32,060 nt of DNA from Candidatus Achromatium palustre (GTDB lineage: Bacteria > Pseudomonadota > Gammaproteobacteria > Chromatiales > Chromatiaceae): positions 1-32,060 of the forward strand of contig LFCU01000078.1 in assembly GCA_001044195.1 (NCBI GenBank), in the 5' to 3' direction. Within the stretch, counting starts at the first letter, position 1. Every line of letters starts with the position of its first letter. The notes beneath the pieces were generated by a model. The model had not been told where the DNA came from and ran no database searches. It saw only the letters and a program-made list of their open reading frames with translations. Below, piece by piece: positions 16,784 through 25,299 of the stretch. The position numbers and the translations under genes were made by a program.

Positions 16784-18982
16784 ATGAGCGAAATAGATTT
16801 ACCTGCAGAAAGTATAAAAGAAGATTATCTAGGACTTACAAAGTACGCTCAGGCATTGAGCAACTTTGTTTCTACCTGCAAAACTCCTATGACTATCTCT
16901 ATTCAGGGAGATTGGGGCACTGGCAAAACCAGTATGATGAATTTTATTCAAGAGATACTAAGCGAAACACATCAACAAGAAATTGATTTCATCTGGTTTA
17001 ATACATGGAAATTTTCCCAATTTAAAATGCAGGATAATATTGCGTTTTCCCTACTTTCTAGTTTCCTGCAAGACCTTGGGGAAAGTGGCCAGAATGCACG
17101 CAAACTTATTGTCAATTTAGGACGTATAGTATTGGCACAATCAGTACAGTTTGGTATAGACAATACTTTCCTTAAGGCGTTTAAAGATATTATCTGGACA
17201 TCGGAAAACGATAAAATCGATGCTGCGCAACAAGTAAAGCAACTTACGGAAGAAATTAGATCTGCTGTCACTGCAAAGCTTGCAAAAAATAATACTGAAC
17301 GGTTAATAATCTTTATCGATGATCTAGATCGTCTTAAACCAGTATTAGCTATTGAGGTACTTGAAGTAATCAAGAATTTTTTAGATATTCCAGGTTGTGT
17401 CTTTGTGGTGGCCGTAGATCAGTCTGTTGTAGAGACTGGTTTAAAAGATAAATTTAATATTACAGACAAAGACAAGGATAGCAACCAAGGTAAAATCACC
17501 AACTTTTTTGAAAAAATCATCCAGTTAACGTTTGAACTGCCAATAGAACATTATGATACCGAACAGTATATAAACAATTTGCTACAGCAACAGAATATTG
17601 AAGATGATTCAAGACTTTATTACCAGTTAACCATTAATTCCATAGGCAAAAATCCCCGCGCCATTAAACGCTTTTTTAACCTCCTGCAACTATGGCATAA
17701 AATAGCTGAAGCACAGGAAATTCTTAATGAAGATCCAAAAGCTACAGAACTTGAAAGGTTTCGTGTCTTTTTCGCTGTAAGCTGTTTGCGTTTTGCATAC
17801 AGGCCAATATTTCTTGAAATGCTTAAGAATCAAGAACAGTTTGAACAACCAGGATACTTCCATACTCTTAATCTCCCTGAAACCAAGGAGCAGCAACCTA
17901 TAGAACATTTTAAGTATTTTATGGACTTCTTTCTTGAGGCATTACCTTCCGACAACACCAAAGAAGAAATTTCCCTAGAAGCTATTACAGTGCTGAAAGA
18001 AATAATGACTGGAAGCTACATTGATCTTGCAAGCAACCTTACATTTGAAGATATTGTACAAGAGTTAAGTGCTAAATATCAGCAATCCTTAGAGGCGATG
18101 AATACACAATTTGAGCTGTGGCGAAAAAATAATGTTGAGACTGGGTTTTACTTTAGATTTATATTAGGGGCAATGAATTTTGACTTTTCCTTGGGTATTG
18201 TATCAACAGAGATGCCTATAACTCTTAGTGATGTGGACATATCTAGTGATGTTAAAAGATATGCTAGAGACTGGTTTCAGCAACACATGGCAGATACGTT
18301 TCCTAATCCAACAATCAACCTCAAGAAAAAATGGGATTATATCATTTTGGGAACCCAACCAACTGCTGAATGCAATACGATGGAAGTTTTCAAGAATATG
18401 GCCATAGATGCTTTGGATGCCGTCTTACCTAAATTGGTCGCATTTTACCAAGCACGTACACCCATAATTGATAAATTGCATAAATTTACCCGTAAACTGC
18501 AATTAGAAATTGCTAAGTTATATCCACCTGATGAAGGTTATAGTATTCACGAAGCAAATGGTTTCAATCAATTCGCACGCTATGCAGCTCTTAAAATCAA
18601 AAAAGCAACATGGAACAATCAATTTTCTATTGCTTTGGAGCCACAAGGTAATTTTTTAACCAAGCTTATTGTAGGAATAAAAAGTGCAAATTATCAACAA
18701 GAATACAATGAAATTGCACAAAATAATGTATATGAAGCATGGCAGCGACAATGGCCAAGAAGACGATCTTCGCCGTGGTACCCTTTTTATACTGATTATA
18801 TTGTAGATATAGCATCTACAAGCGATATTGTAAGTGACCATTTCAAATTTGCTTTTGATACAGATGCGGATGAGAGACAAGCTATTGATAAAATCATTGC
18901 AGAATTAGCTAAATTCAAATCCTTTATCCCACAATTAGACCAGCTTGCTCAAGCTACGAACCAAAACCAACCTGACGCATAA
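16784..18982 (+). CDS. KAP family P-loop NTPase
   Basis: A 732-residue protein counted from ATG 16784; a GTG nine bases upstream is an alternative, and neither has a strong ribosome site. It has the KAP signature: QGDWGTGKTS (41-50, Walker A), IWFNTWKFSQF (70-80), RLIIFIDDLDRLKP (173-186, Walker B with the DDLDR of KAP), VFVVAVDQSVVE and FFEKIIQLTFELP, then IGKNPRAIKRFFNLL. Many KAP proteins carry membrane helices between the Walker motifs; here that region (about 110-170) is polar, so the protein looks soluble. The C-terminal half (from about 350) is of unknown fold. The family is named after Kidins220 and the phage-exclusion protein PifA, so a defence role is possible but unproven. It stands alone. 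Confidence 0.9.
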   Translation: MSEIDLPAESIKEDYLGLTKYAQALSNFVSTCKTPMTISIQGDWGTGKTSMMNFIQEILSETHQQEIDFIWFNTWKFSQFKMQDNIAFSLLSSFLQDLGESGQNARKLIVNLGRIVLAQSVQFGIDNTFLKAFKDIIWTSENDKIDAAQQVKQLTEEIRSAVTAKLAKNNTERLIIFIDDLDRLKPVLAIEVLEVIKNFLDIPGCVFVVAVDQSVVETGLKDKFNITDKDKDSNQGKITNFFEKIIQLTFELPIEHYDTEQYINNLLQQQNIEDDSRLYYQLTINSIGKNPRAIKRFFNLLQLWHKIAEAQEILNEDPKATELERFRVFFAVSCLRFAYRPIFLEMLKNQEQFEQPGYFHTLNLPETKEQQPIEHFKYFMDFFLEALPSDNTKEEISLEAITVLKEIMTGSYIDLASNLTFEDIVQELSAKYQQSLEAMNTQFELWRKNNVETGFYFRFILGAMNFDFSLGIVSTEMPITLSDVDISSDVKRYARDWFQQHMADTFPNPTINLKKKWDYIILGTQPTAECNTMEVFKNMAIDALDAVLPKLVAFYQARTPIIDKLHKFTRKLQLEIAKLYPPDEGYSIHEANGFNQFARYAALKIKKATWNNQFSIALEPQGNFLTKLIVGIKSANYQQEYNEIAQNNVYEAWQRQWPRRRSSPWYPFYTDYIVDIASTSDIVSDHFKFAFDTDADERQAIDKIIAELAKFKSFIPQLDQLAQATNQNQPDA

Positions 18983-19210
18983 AGATTTAGTGCAGAGTAG
19001 CCATGTTGCAATCTAATATCTTAAAATATTAAGGGCAAAATATGCAATTAACTGATTTACTGCACTTGATAATTTTATTGCAACTGACAAATAACTTGCA
19101 GGATATATAGAAATTGATAATCGGTTTGCAAGGTATATTCGAAGATACCTTGGTATCTCAACATTTAGAGAGTAATCAAGAAAGCTTTCCCGGTGCTTGA
19201 ATCTTTAACT

Positions 19211-19420
19211 ATGACCTCCCGTGATATTGCCGAACTTACGGGGACACTTCATGCAGATGTAATGCGCAACATTCGCGTGATGATTGAGCAACTTTCAGCC
19301 GACGCAAATTTGCGTTGGCATTGTAAACCAATTACTTACATTGATGAACAAGGTAAACAACGTGAACAATATGAACTGGATAAAAATACCACATATATTA
19401 TAGGCATTACAACATCATGA
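19211..19420 (+). CDS. Rha-type phage regulatory domain, short or truncated
   Basis: The start was set at ATG 19211, since MTSRDIAELTGTLHADVMRN is the usual N-terminus of the pRha domain found in phage Rha-type regulators and antirepressors. The frame continues through ITYIDEQGKQREQYELDK, the second conserved block, and ends after NTTYIIGITTS, where family members normally continue with a short further segment and often a second domain. The 69-residue product is therefore either a minimal or a truncated copy. Its TGA overlaps the ATG of the next gene (ATGA), so a deletion may have joined the two. It is a likely prophage remnant. Confidence 0.58.
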   Translation: MTSRDIAELTGTLHADVMRNIRVMIEQLSADANLRWHCKPITYIDEQGKQREQYELDKNTTYIIGITTS

Positions 19421-19863
19421 ACCATGCAGCAACGAATAATCTAACTATTGAAATGCCTTCATTAAATCACAGTTATATCTGCGCTCAAATAATGCGGCAA
19501 TTATTACAGGACGATGCAATACAGCCCCTTCCTGAATTGACATTGGATATTGAAAACGGTCTTACACCTGATATTTCGGTTTTTAAACAGACAAAGATAC
19601 GCCCTAATTTTTTTGAAGACATTTTAAAAGTCAAAGAATTACCGATATTAGCAATTGAGATAATTTCAGCGAGTCAGACTATTCAAGCTATGTCGGAAAA
19701 GTCGAATATCCTTGTGAACTCTGGCATTAAAAATGTGTGGACAGTGGAACCATACGGCAGAAGTATTTTTGTAATTAATAAAGAAGGAAAACATGTATTT
19801 CACGAACATTTGGTAGAAAGCGACGGCATAAAAGTTGATTTTACTAGGGTATTTAACAGTTAA
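19417..19863 (+). CDS. Uma2-family (DUF820) PD-(D/E)XK nuclease
   Basis: A 148-residue protein with the Uma2 core: ELTLDIENGLTPDISVF (catalytic Asp in PD), LPILAIEIISASQ (Glu of the strand after it), then SEKSNILVNSGIKNVWTVEP, where the K and the GI-x-x-VW-x-V-x-P block are conserved. The set of putative catalytic residues looks complete. An internal ATG at 19452 (MPSLNHSY) matches the start of short family members and may be the true start. The gene starts inside the end of the Rha fragment. Uma2 proteins are abundant in cyanobacteria and large sulfur bacteria and are often linked to mobile DNA; the biological role is poorly known. Confidence 0.85.
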   Translation: MNHAATNNLTIEMPSLNHSYICAQIMRQLLQDDAIQPLPELTLDIENGLTPDISVFKQTKIRPNFFEDILKVKELPILAIEIISASQTIQAMSEKSNILVNSGIKNVWTVEPYGRSIFVINKEGKHVFHEHLVESDGIKVDFTRVFNS

Positions 19864-19880
19864 TAGAAGGCAAAATTTAA

Positions 19881-20219
19881 ATGACTTATCACTTCTTTGT
19901 TTACGGTACCTTGCGGCGTGGTCATCCCAAACATAGCATGCTCGAAGGACGCTATAGTTCAGTAACCGAAGCTACGGTGGCAGGGTTTACTGTCAAAACC
20001 GTGTATGGTCTGCCCTTTGCTATACCCCGTCCTGGAGCCACCTTAGTGGGTGAGCTTTATACTACTGATGATGAACAATTACTGATAGATCTTGATGGGT
20101 TAGAAGGCTATCGTGGTCCAGATGCCTACGCCAGCAACCTTTATAACCGAGAGCAAATCGAAATCAATGGGGTAAAGGCATATATTTATATCAAAAATGA
20201 CCGATTTGGTGAGCGATAA
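19881..20219 (+). CDS. Gamma-glutamylcyclotransferase-like (AIG2/GGCT) protein
   Basis: A 112-residue single-domain protein with the family hallmarks: FFVYGTLRRGHPKHSML near the N-terminus (the YGTLR-G glutamyl-binding loop) and LLIDLDGLEGYRGPD, where the Glu of LEGY is the expected catalytic acid. It ends in the usual VKAYIYI strand. These enzymes release 5-oxoproline from gamma-glutamyl compounds, but close relatives act on other gamma-glutamylamines, so the substrate is open. It lies 17 bp after the Uma2 gene. A second, diverged homologue lies at 24432-24785 on the other strand. The decayed STAND-WD40 gene begins 21 bp downstream. Confidence 0.9.
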   Translation: MTYHFFVYGTLRRGHPKHSMLEGRYSSVTEATVAGFTVKTVYGLPFAIPRPGATLVGELYTTDDEQLLIDLDGLEGYRGPDAYASNLYNREQIEINGVKAYIYIKNDRFGER

Positions 20220-20240
20220 TTTTAAAAAAATTAGTAAAAA

Positions 20241-22763
20241 ATGAATTCTCCAAAAACCATAATTCGGGTCTGTCATGAGGCCCTTTTAACCCATTGGAAA
20301 CGAGCGCAAGAGCAAATTGAGCAAAATAAAGAACGGCTTATCGCACGTTCACGCTTAGAATCCATGGCAGCAAGATGGCAGCAAACTGAAGAACAAGATA
20401 AAGCAGGATTGTTATTGCCTACTGGCCTACAATTAGAATAAGCGAGGGATTTAGTGGAGAATTGGGAACTGCCTGAAGAAATGTATGATTTTATTTGCGC
20501 TTCTCTAGATGAAGACCTCGAACGTAAGGAAGAAGAACGGTTAAAAGAAGAGAAAGAAGAAGCACGTTTAAAGGAAGAAGAACATCTAGAGGAACTAAGC
20601 AACAAATATCAAGTTGGTCTTACTTTATTAGAAAAAGCAAATCAATATAAAGAGCAAGGTAAACACAATGAAGTGTATGTATATGTAGTTCATGCTTGTC
20701 GACTGTTGGGAAAAGACACATTCTGGAAGGAAATTCAAAAAAAAACAACTATTAAAACATCATCCTATTCCCATGGCGATGACACTCTCGCATCCAAAAC
20801 GAGAGTTAAAAATCAACTCGATCGCCTTCTATCCTGATGGTCAAATGCTAGCTTCTTGTGCAGATGATGGCACTATATGTTTATGGAATGCAGCGAGTGG
20901 TCAAATGATACAGGTATTAACTGGCCATAAAAACTCCGTTACTGGTATTGCCTTTAATAGCAATGGCCAGCTTTTAGCATCAGGCTCCTTAGACGACACC
21001 ATTCGTTTATGGGATATTGATACTGGTCAAGAACAATACCGCTTAACTGGCCATAAAGTCAGTAGCATTGCTTTTAGTTTGGATGGAAGATTTCTTGCAT
21101 CTGGTTCATCGTCAGGATACGCTAAATATACTGTCTCTATATGGGATATGGCAACTCATCAACAACGTCAATTGACTGGCAATAACAACACCGTTAATAG
21201 TATCGCATTTAGTCCTGATTCCCAAATGCTGGCTTCTGGTGGTGGCCAATTGCGTGGTGATAATAACGAAAATATTCTCTGTCTATGGAACGTAACTAAT
21301 GGCAAGATATGCCGGGTACTGAATGGTCACACAAAATGCATTAATAGCGTTGCCTTCAGTCCAGATGGTCAAATACTGGCTTCGGCTTCATCAGACAAAA
21401 CTATACGTCTATGGGATGTAGCTACAGGTCAACAATTAAAGGTGTTGAGTGGTCATCGAGGAGACGTTACCAGTCTAGCATTTACCTCAAATGGACAGCA
21501 TTTAGCTTCTGGTTCAGCGGATAATACTATTAGCCTTTGGGACATAGCCAACAGCCAGCAATACCATGTATTAGATTGCCAAAACTATGTCACTAGTGCT
21601 TACCACCTATCAGTTCTCCAAGTAAGCTCGAAATTACGACGTTTTGAGTGAGACGGTGCAAATGTAAATCAATAGGTTAAAACAAATTGATAGGTGATAA
21701 GGTCACTAGTGTAGCTTTTAGCCCAAATAATCAGGTACTAGCATCTAGCACATCCTATAGTTATGTTATTCTATCAGGCTGTGAAGAAAAAGGCATCATT
21801 TACTTATGGGATTTGTCAGTTGGCCTACAATGGGATATTGATCCTTTCCCATCATCTAGAAACTATGATGAAAAAAAGCACCATTACCATCATGAAGAAT
21901 ATGATAGCGATCTTGCACAACATATTATCTCCATTAGTCCAAATAGTAAAAGTAGGGTTTTATACGACACAAAACATAGCACTGAATATGAAGATTACAC
22001 TATCCCCATACTGGATATCGACGGTAAACTGCTCCGAAGTTTAACTGGCCATAATGATAATATTGTCAGTATTGCATTTAGTCCTGACAGTCAACTGTTG
22101 GCTTCCAGTTCATATGACAAAACTGTTCGCCTATGGGATGTAGCCAGTGGTCAACAACTTCAAGTATTCGAATTATCCCAATTATTCACTGATGATATAT
22201 ATAAAACCGTTTTCCATTTTGTTTCCTTTACCCCCGATGGTCGGTTATTGAATATATCAAGTTCAGATGGTAACACTAACTGGCTGACACATTGGTGGAT
22301 ACATCCATATTTACCTTATGACTTAAACAGCTACGATACTTCTTTATCTGCTACAGAAGTAGAACAGTGGCTACACCTCAAATTACATAATAACTTAGAA
22401 GTAACATCAGTAGAAGAGTTGCCACAATTCATGTCAGATGATGATTTAGACGATTTAGATGATTATGATTATAATTTAGATGATGATTTAGAAAAAATTA
22501 TGTCAGCACATACTAGCACAGAAGTCATTGATCTAGCCTCATTTACAATACAATGGTCACCCCATAATCCCCTTCACTGGCTCCCCAAAGCCCAAGCAGG
22601 AGATGCAGAGGCCATGCTGCAATTAGGGATTCGCTATTTCTACGGTGGCCCTAATCAACACCACAACGCCCGTTTGTGGTTTACCAAAGCTCAAGCAGCA
22701 GGACAAACCAAAGCAACCTGGTATCTGAACATTTTGGATAATACAACTCCATCCAGTACGTAG
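20241..22763 (+). pseudogene. Decayed nSTAND1-WD40-Sel1 protein gene
   Basis: Read across its breaks, this is one gene. Segment 1 (20241-20837) begins at the RVCHEALLTHWKRAQEQI block near the end of an nSTAND1 ATPase; the P-loop part is missing. It is interrupted by TAA at 20439-20441, after which the same frame continues ARDLVENWELPEEMYDFI. The frame shifts in A9 at 20737-20745 to segment 2 (to 21651), with about six WD40 repeats such as AFSPDGQILASASSDKTIRL. A 103-bp element at 21599-21701 breaks the next repeat; removing it and one 10-bp duplication restores YVTSVAFSPNNQ. Segment 3 (to 22763) has more WD40 repeats, a Asp-rich stretch near 22434-22494 and a Sel1-like end (AGDAEAMLQLGIRYFYGG). 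WD40 repeats normally serve as the sensor of such STAND proteins. At least three lesions plus loss of the ATPase argue for a dead gene. Confidence 0.88.
21599..21701. mobile_element. 103-bp MITE with 10-bp target duplication inside the WD40 gene
   Basis: The ends are CTTACCACCTATCAG (21599-21613) and, at 21687-21701, TTGATAGGTGATAAG, which is its inverted repeat with 13 of 15 matches. It is flanked by a perfect direct repeat GTCACTAGTG at 21589-21598 and 21702-21711. Deleting the element plus one repeat copy restores the WD40 frame exactly. It has no coding capacity. The parent transposase is unknown. Confidence 0.87.
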
Positions 22764-22816
22764 CGTATCGAACGTAAAGAGAGGAATCCCGATTTTTCAA
22801 AATTATATCTAGCAAC

Positions 22817-22905
22817 ATAGGTTGGGTTGCATACTCATCTCAACCCAACATTATTATTTTATATCAACACTTTGGGTTGCAAAATATACACAACCAATCT
22901 ACGCA
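22817..22905. repeat. Palindromic GGTTGGGTTG element, copy 1
   Basis: GGTTGGGTTG (22820-22829) is followed by CAACCCAAC (22841-22849), and a second pair, TTGGGTTG and CAACCAATCTACG, ends near 22905. It belongs to the family at 23865-23964 and 24806-24883. It fills most of the gap before the gene at 22945. Confidence 0.6.
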
Positions 22906-22944
22906 ACCAAAATGATGTTTATTAAATTTTTAGGAGATATAACA

Positions 22945-23862
22945 GTGAATTGGCAACATTTTTTAAATAGTCTGCGACCAGAATCCAAAAATTGGATAGA
23001 TTTTATGACTAATATGCTGCAACCGAAAGTTAAGCATCAGGAGAATACATTATTAAACAAACTATTAAACTTCCAAACATCTCCAGATATATTTTGGTAT
23101 CCCGGCAGTGGACAAGATTTGGTACCTCTTTTGCTTGACGTACCAAATAATCCCACTCGTAGGAGATTATATCGGGTCAATCAAGAATCTGCAGAAAAAC
23201 CATTTTTGTACTGGATGAACGATTACAGTAATAATTTCAGTAACTTCCCTGAAGATAATTTGCTCGGCAAAGAGTTAGAGCCTGAATATAGTGCATTATG
23301 GAAAGCATATAATGCTACTGTTTCTATCGGGAAGCATAAAGAATGTTATATCTTTAAAAATAACAATAGAGTATATAAAAAAAATAGAAATAAGTACGAT
23401 GAAGATGATATTACGATTACTTTGTTTACCGCAAATGTACGTAACCGGGAACAGGGGAACCATACACGAAAAGAAATAGGCGATGAGTATCTGGTATGTT
23501 TTTCTTCATGTGATTCAGAATTATTGCTGGACAAGATATTCGTTCCGTATAGCTTGCATTTATCTTCTGTAGCTCTTATTAAACAAGGTGGTCTTTCAGG
23601 TCAACGCTCAGGTTTTAACCAGTATATAGATTTACCGACAAAAGTAATGATGTTACAAAAACAGGTTGGAATAGTTGATTTCTGGTGCATAGATTTACAA
23701 GGTCTATGCAATCAGGGTCAGGATTACAAAATACCGATAGCCTCATCTTTAGAAGAATATGAATATATAGGAGGCCCTTTGAACTGGGGGTGGTCACCAA
23801 CAAGATTATATAGGAGACCGGGTATATCCTATTTTCGTGAAACATATCCATGGCCTCTTTGA
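22945..23862 (+). CDS. Conserved-looking hypothetical protein (YPGSGQDLVP motif)
   Basis: The frame is open from 22822, but the first 30 codons lie in a repeat. The GTG at 22945 has AGGAG at 22932-22936 with 8-base spacing, so I place the start there, giving 305 residues beginning MNWQHFLNSLRP. A striking motif is DIFWYPGSGQDLVPLLLDVP (about residues 46-65), which recalls the YPG-x-G-x-D block of some uncharacterised bacterial proteins. Later come Trp/Tyr-rich segments (IGGPLNWGWSPTRLYRRPG). No signal peptide or membrane helix is present. I do not recognise the family. The gene is bracketed by two copies of the same palindromic element, the second starting 3 bp after the stop. Confidence 0.78.
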   Translation: MNWQHFLNSLRPESKNWIDFMTNMLQPKVKHQENTLLNKLLNFQTSPDIFWYPGSGQDLVPLLLDVPNNPTRRRLYRVNQESAEKPFLYWMNDYSNNFSNFPEDNLLGKELEPEYSALWKAYNATVSIGKHKECYIFKNNNRVYKKNRNKYDEDDITITLFTANVRNREQGNHTRKEIGDEYLVCFSSCDSELLLDKIFVPYSLHLSSVALIKQGGLSGQRSGFNQYIDLPTKVMMLQKQVGIVDFWCIDLQGLCNQGQDYKIPIASSLEEYEYIGGPLNWGWSPTRLYRRPGISYFRETYPWPL

Positions 23863-23864
23863 GC

Positions 23865-23964
23865 AGCGTAGATTGGGTTAGCGGCTTCATCACCAACCCA
23901 ACATTTTGATGATTAACGAGCAATGTTGGGTTGCCAAACGTACACCAACTCAACCTACGACGCT
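23865..23964. repeat. Palindromic GGTTGGGTTG element, copy 2
   Basis: The ends are AGCGTAGATTGGGTT and, inverted, AACCTACGACGCT. Inside is a perfect stem AACCCAACATT / AATGTTGGGTT around 23896-23932. It starts 3 bp after the stop of the 22945-23862 gene. The next 220 bp to 24190 contain no gene I can support. Confidence 0.75.
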
Positions 23965-24190
23965 AAATAAAAAAGCCCACTAAGCCATTGTAGGCCGTTA
24001 TACAGGTATTCAGAAACGAAACGAGGATTCGTTCCATGATAACGCCACTGCTCTAGCTCAACACAATTCACTCCACGCGAATTATTCGATTAGATATTAC
24101 AGCACATCCTATGATCCTCAACATAATATGGGATGTACTATCCATTTCCCCTATTCGCTGAGGCTCCTAATATTTTTTAGAGATATTAAC

Positions 24191-24361
24191 ATGGCTACCC
24201 AAACTGTAACTTTTAACTGTCCTCATTGTGGCCAATCATAATCTAAACAGTCGGGATCTGGATACCAGCATTAGCATGTGCGGTGTACAATGTGCAAAAA
24301 GACATTTAAGGTGTGGAGACTACAAACGGTGTTCTTAAGAAAGTTACAAGAAGCTAGTCTC
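24191..24361 (+). pseudogene. Relic of an IS1-type InsA-like zinc-ribbon protein
   Basis: From ATG 24191 the frame reads MATQTVTFNCPHCGQS, then TAA (24239-24241), SKQSGSGYQH, TAG (24272-24274), HVRCTMCKKTFKVW. The CPHCG...RCTMCKKTF pattern is the zinc ribbon at the start of IS1 InsA-like transposase proteins. Two stops and a missing remainder show that it is dead. The downstream part of the frame runs into the hairpin element at 24362-24409, which probably truncated it. Confidence 0.55.
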
Positions 24362-24409
24362 ACTTTAGCGCACATCTGGACGGGGTTTGTAACTCCGTCC
24401 GGCTAAAGT
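24362..24409. repeat. Compound hairpin element (ACTTTAGC...GCTAAAGT)
   Basis: The outer arms ACTTTAGC (24362-24369) and GCTAAAGT (24402-24409) are perfectly complementary. The inner arms GGACGGGGTT (24378-24387) and AACTCCGTCC (24391-24400) pair over 10 bp with one G-T wobble around a TGT loop. This is a small palindromic repeat that could also end transcription of the minus-strand gene at 24432-24785, although it lacks a clear T tract. Confidence 0.7.
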
Positions 24410-24431
24410 AATGTATTTATCCGACAGGGCG

Positions 24432-24785
24432 CTAGAGCAGTACCTCACCCGTCGCCAATTCAAAAAACTCTGCACCTATATATAAAAATACAGAGTCTCC
24501 ATCAGTATCTGTGATTGATATACGCCGATACATATTGAAATCCAGACGTTTATTATACTGCTCCATTTTATCTAATTTTGATAAGCATCTTAGTGAGATT
24601 TTATACTTTTCTCCTATTATCTCATTTCCAAGGCTTATAACTGCATAGGGCAATCCATGATAATATTTAATAGTGAAATTTTTTACTGTAGAAAATTGTC
24701 TTGTATCAGCAAACTCTTCTAATCTATGATGATTAACATTACCATACCTTAAAGTGCCATAAACAAATAAATTTACAATTTTCAT
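24432..24785 (-). CDS. Second gamma-glutamylcyclotransferase-like protein
   Basis: A 117-residue protein, ATG at 24785, with GAAGGTG just upstream (plus-strand complement near 24791-24796). It aligns with the protein at 19881-20219: LFVYGTLRYGNVNHHRLEEF against FFVYGTLRRGHPKHSMLEG, YYHGLPYAVI against VYGLPFAIP, and LSKLDKMEQYNKRLDFNMYRR in place of LDGLEGY...LYNREQ. The acidic residue expected for catalysis is kept (E of MEQY), but the following Gly is changed. It is the only minus-strand gene in the 19-31 kb part and stands between two palindromic elements. Divergence from its homologue is high, so it probably arrived separately rather than by local duplication. Substrate unknown. Confidence 0.85.
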   Translation of the reverse strand: MKIVNLFVYGTLRYGNVNHHRLEEFADTRQFSTVKNFTIKYYHGLPYAVISLGNEIIGEKYKISLRCLSKLDKMEQYNKRLDFNMYRRISITDTDGDSVFLYIGAEFFELATGEVLL

Positions 24786-24805
24786 AAATCACCTTCTATT
24801 AATCC

Positions 24806-24883
24806 AGGTAAGTTGGGCTAATGCAGGAAGCCCAATATTACATTTGCCTTCACAAAAAGACGTTCAGCCCAACCTACGACGCT
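24806..24883. repeat. Palindromic GGTTGGGTTG element, copy 3
   Basis: GGTAAGTTGGGCT at the left pairs with AGCCCAACCTACGACGCT at the right, and an inner GGGCTAATGC...AAGCCC hairpin is present. The right end is identical to that of copy 2. It lies just upstream of the minus-strand gene start. Confidence 0.65.
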
Positions 24884-25046
24884 AATACCGTATATATGAT
24901 TAGCGCAGCATAACCACACCGATGCTTATGTAATAACCAATTATTCCATCTTCAACAATATTTTTCTTTCTGTTGACCCATTTTTTCAGATTCAGTCGTC
25001 GTATATACAAGTCCTGTAAATTTTTATTGTAACGGAGAGAAAAACT

Positions 25047-25223
25047 ATGGCTACGAGGTGTGCAGGAACAAGAAGCAGTAAGAAGTGTTATGGCTATTTG
25101 TATCGCTGTAAAAAGTGTGGGCATGTAGGTTGTAATGATAACCATTGTTCAAATCAAGGTTTTCAATATTACAAATGCTTGCAATGCGGAACAACAAATA
25201 AGCGATCTGAAATGATCTCTTAA
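25047..25223 (+). CDS. Small zinc-ribbon-like protein, copy A
   Basis: A 58-residue basic protein with GGAG nine bases before ATG 25047. Cysteines and histidines are arranged as RC-x-GTR...KCYGYLYRCKKCGHVGC-x-D-x-HC and YYKCLQCG, so two CxxC pairs and extra Cys/His could bind one or two zinc ions. It ends NKRSEMIS. The copy at 27110-27289 differs in few residues, mostly in the first 12. I know no characterised family. Such proteins can bind DNA or RNA, or act as small adaptors. The Cys-rich exported peptide gene follows after 76 bp, and this order is repeated in copy B, so the two probably form a unit. Confidence 0.85.
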   Translation: MATRCAGTRSSKKCYGYLYRCKKCGHVGCNDNHCSNQGFQYYKCLQCGTTNKRSEMIS

Positions 25224-25299
25224 ATAAAAGCATAACATGAATGAGACATATTTTAAATATACCATATAAACTGTCTTAATTAAAACTAAAGGTAATGCT

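Noticed and set aside
22434-22494. Tandem GAT-rich repeat as a separate repeat locus
   Set aside because: It codes the Asp-rich stretch of the WD40 pseudogene and is explained by that composition.
22822-22944. Longer N-terminus for the 22945 protein
   Set aside because: It would be translated from a palindromic repeat; the GTG at 22945 has a strong AGGAG site.
22817-24000. Integron attC sites
   Set aside because: ACCCAAC and GTTGGGT words fit the attC core patterns and the genes are mostly in one orientation, but the palindromes are simple, one gene is reversed, several gene junctions have other repeats, and no integrase is visible.
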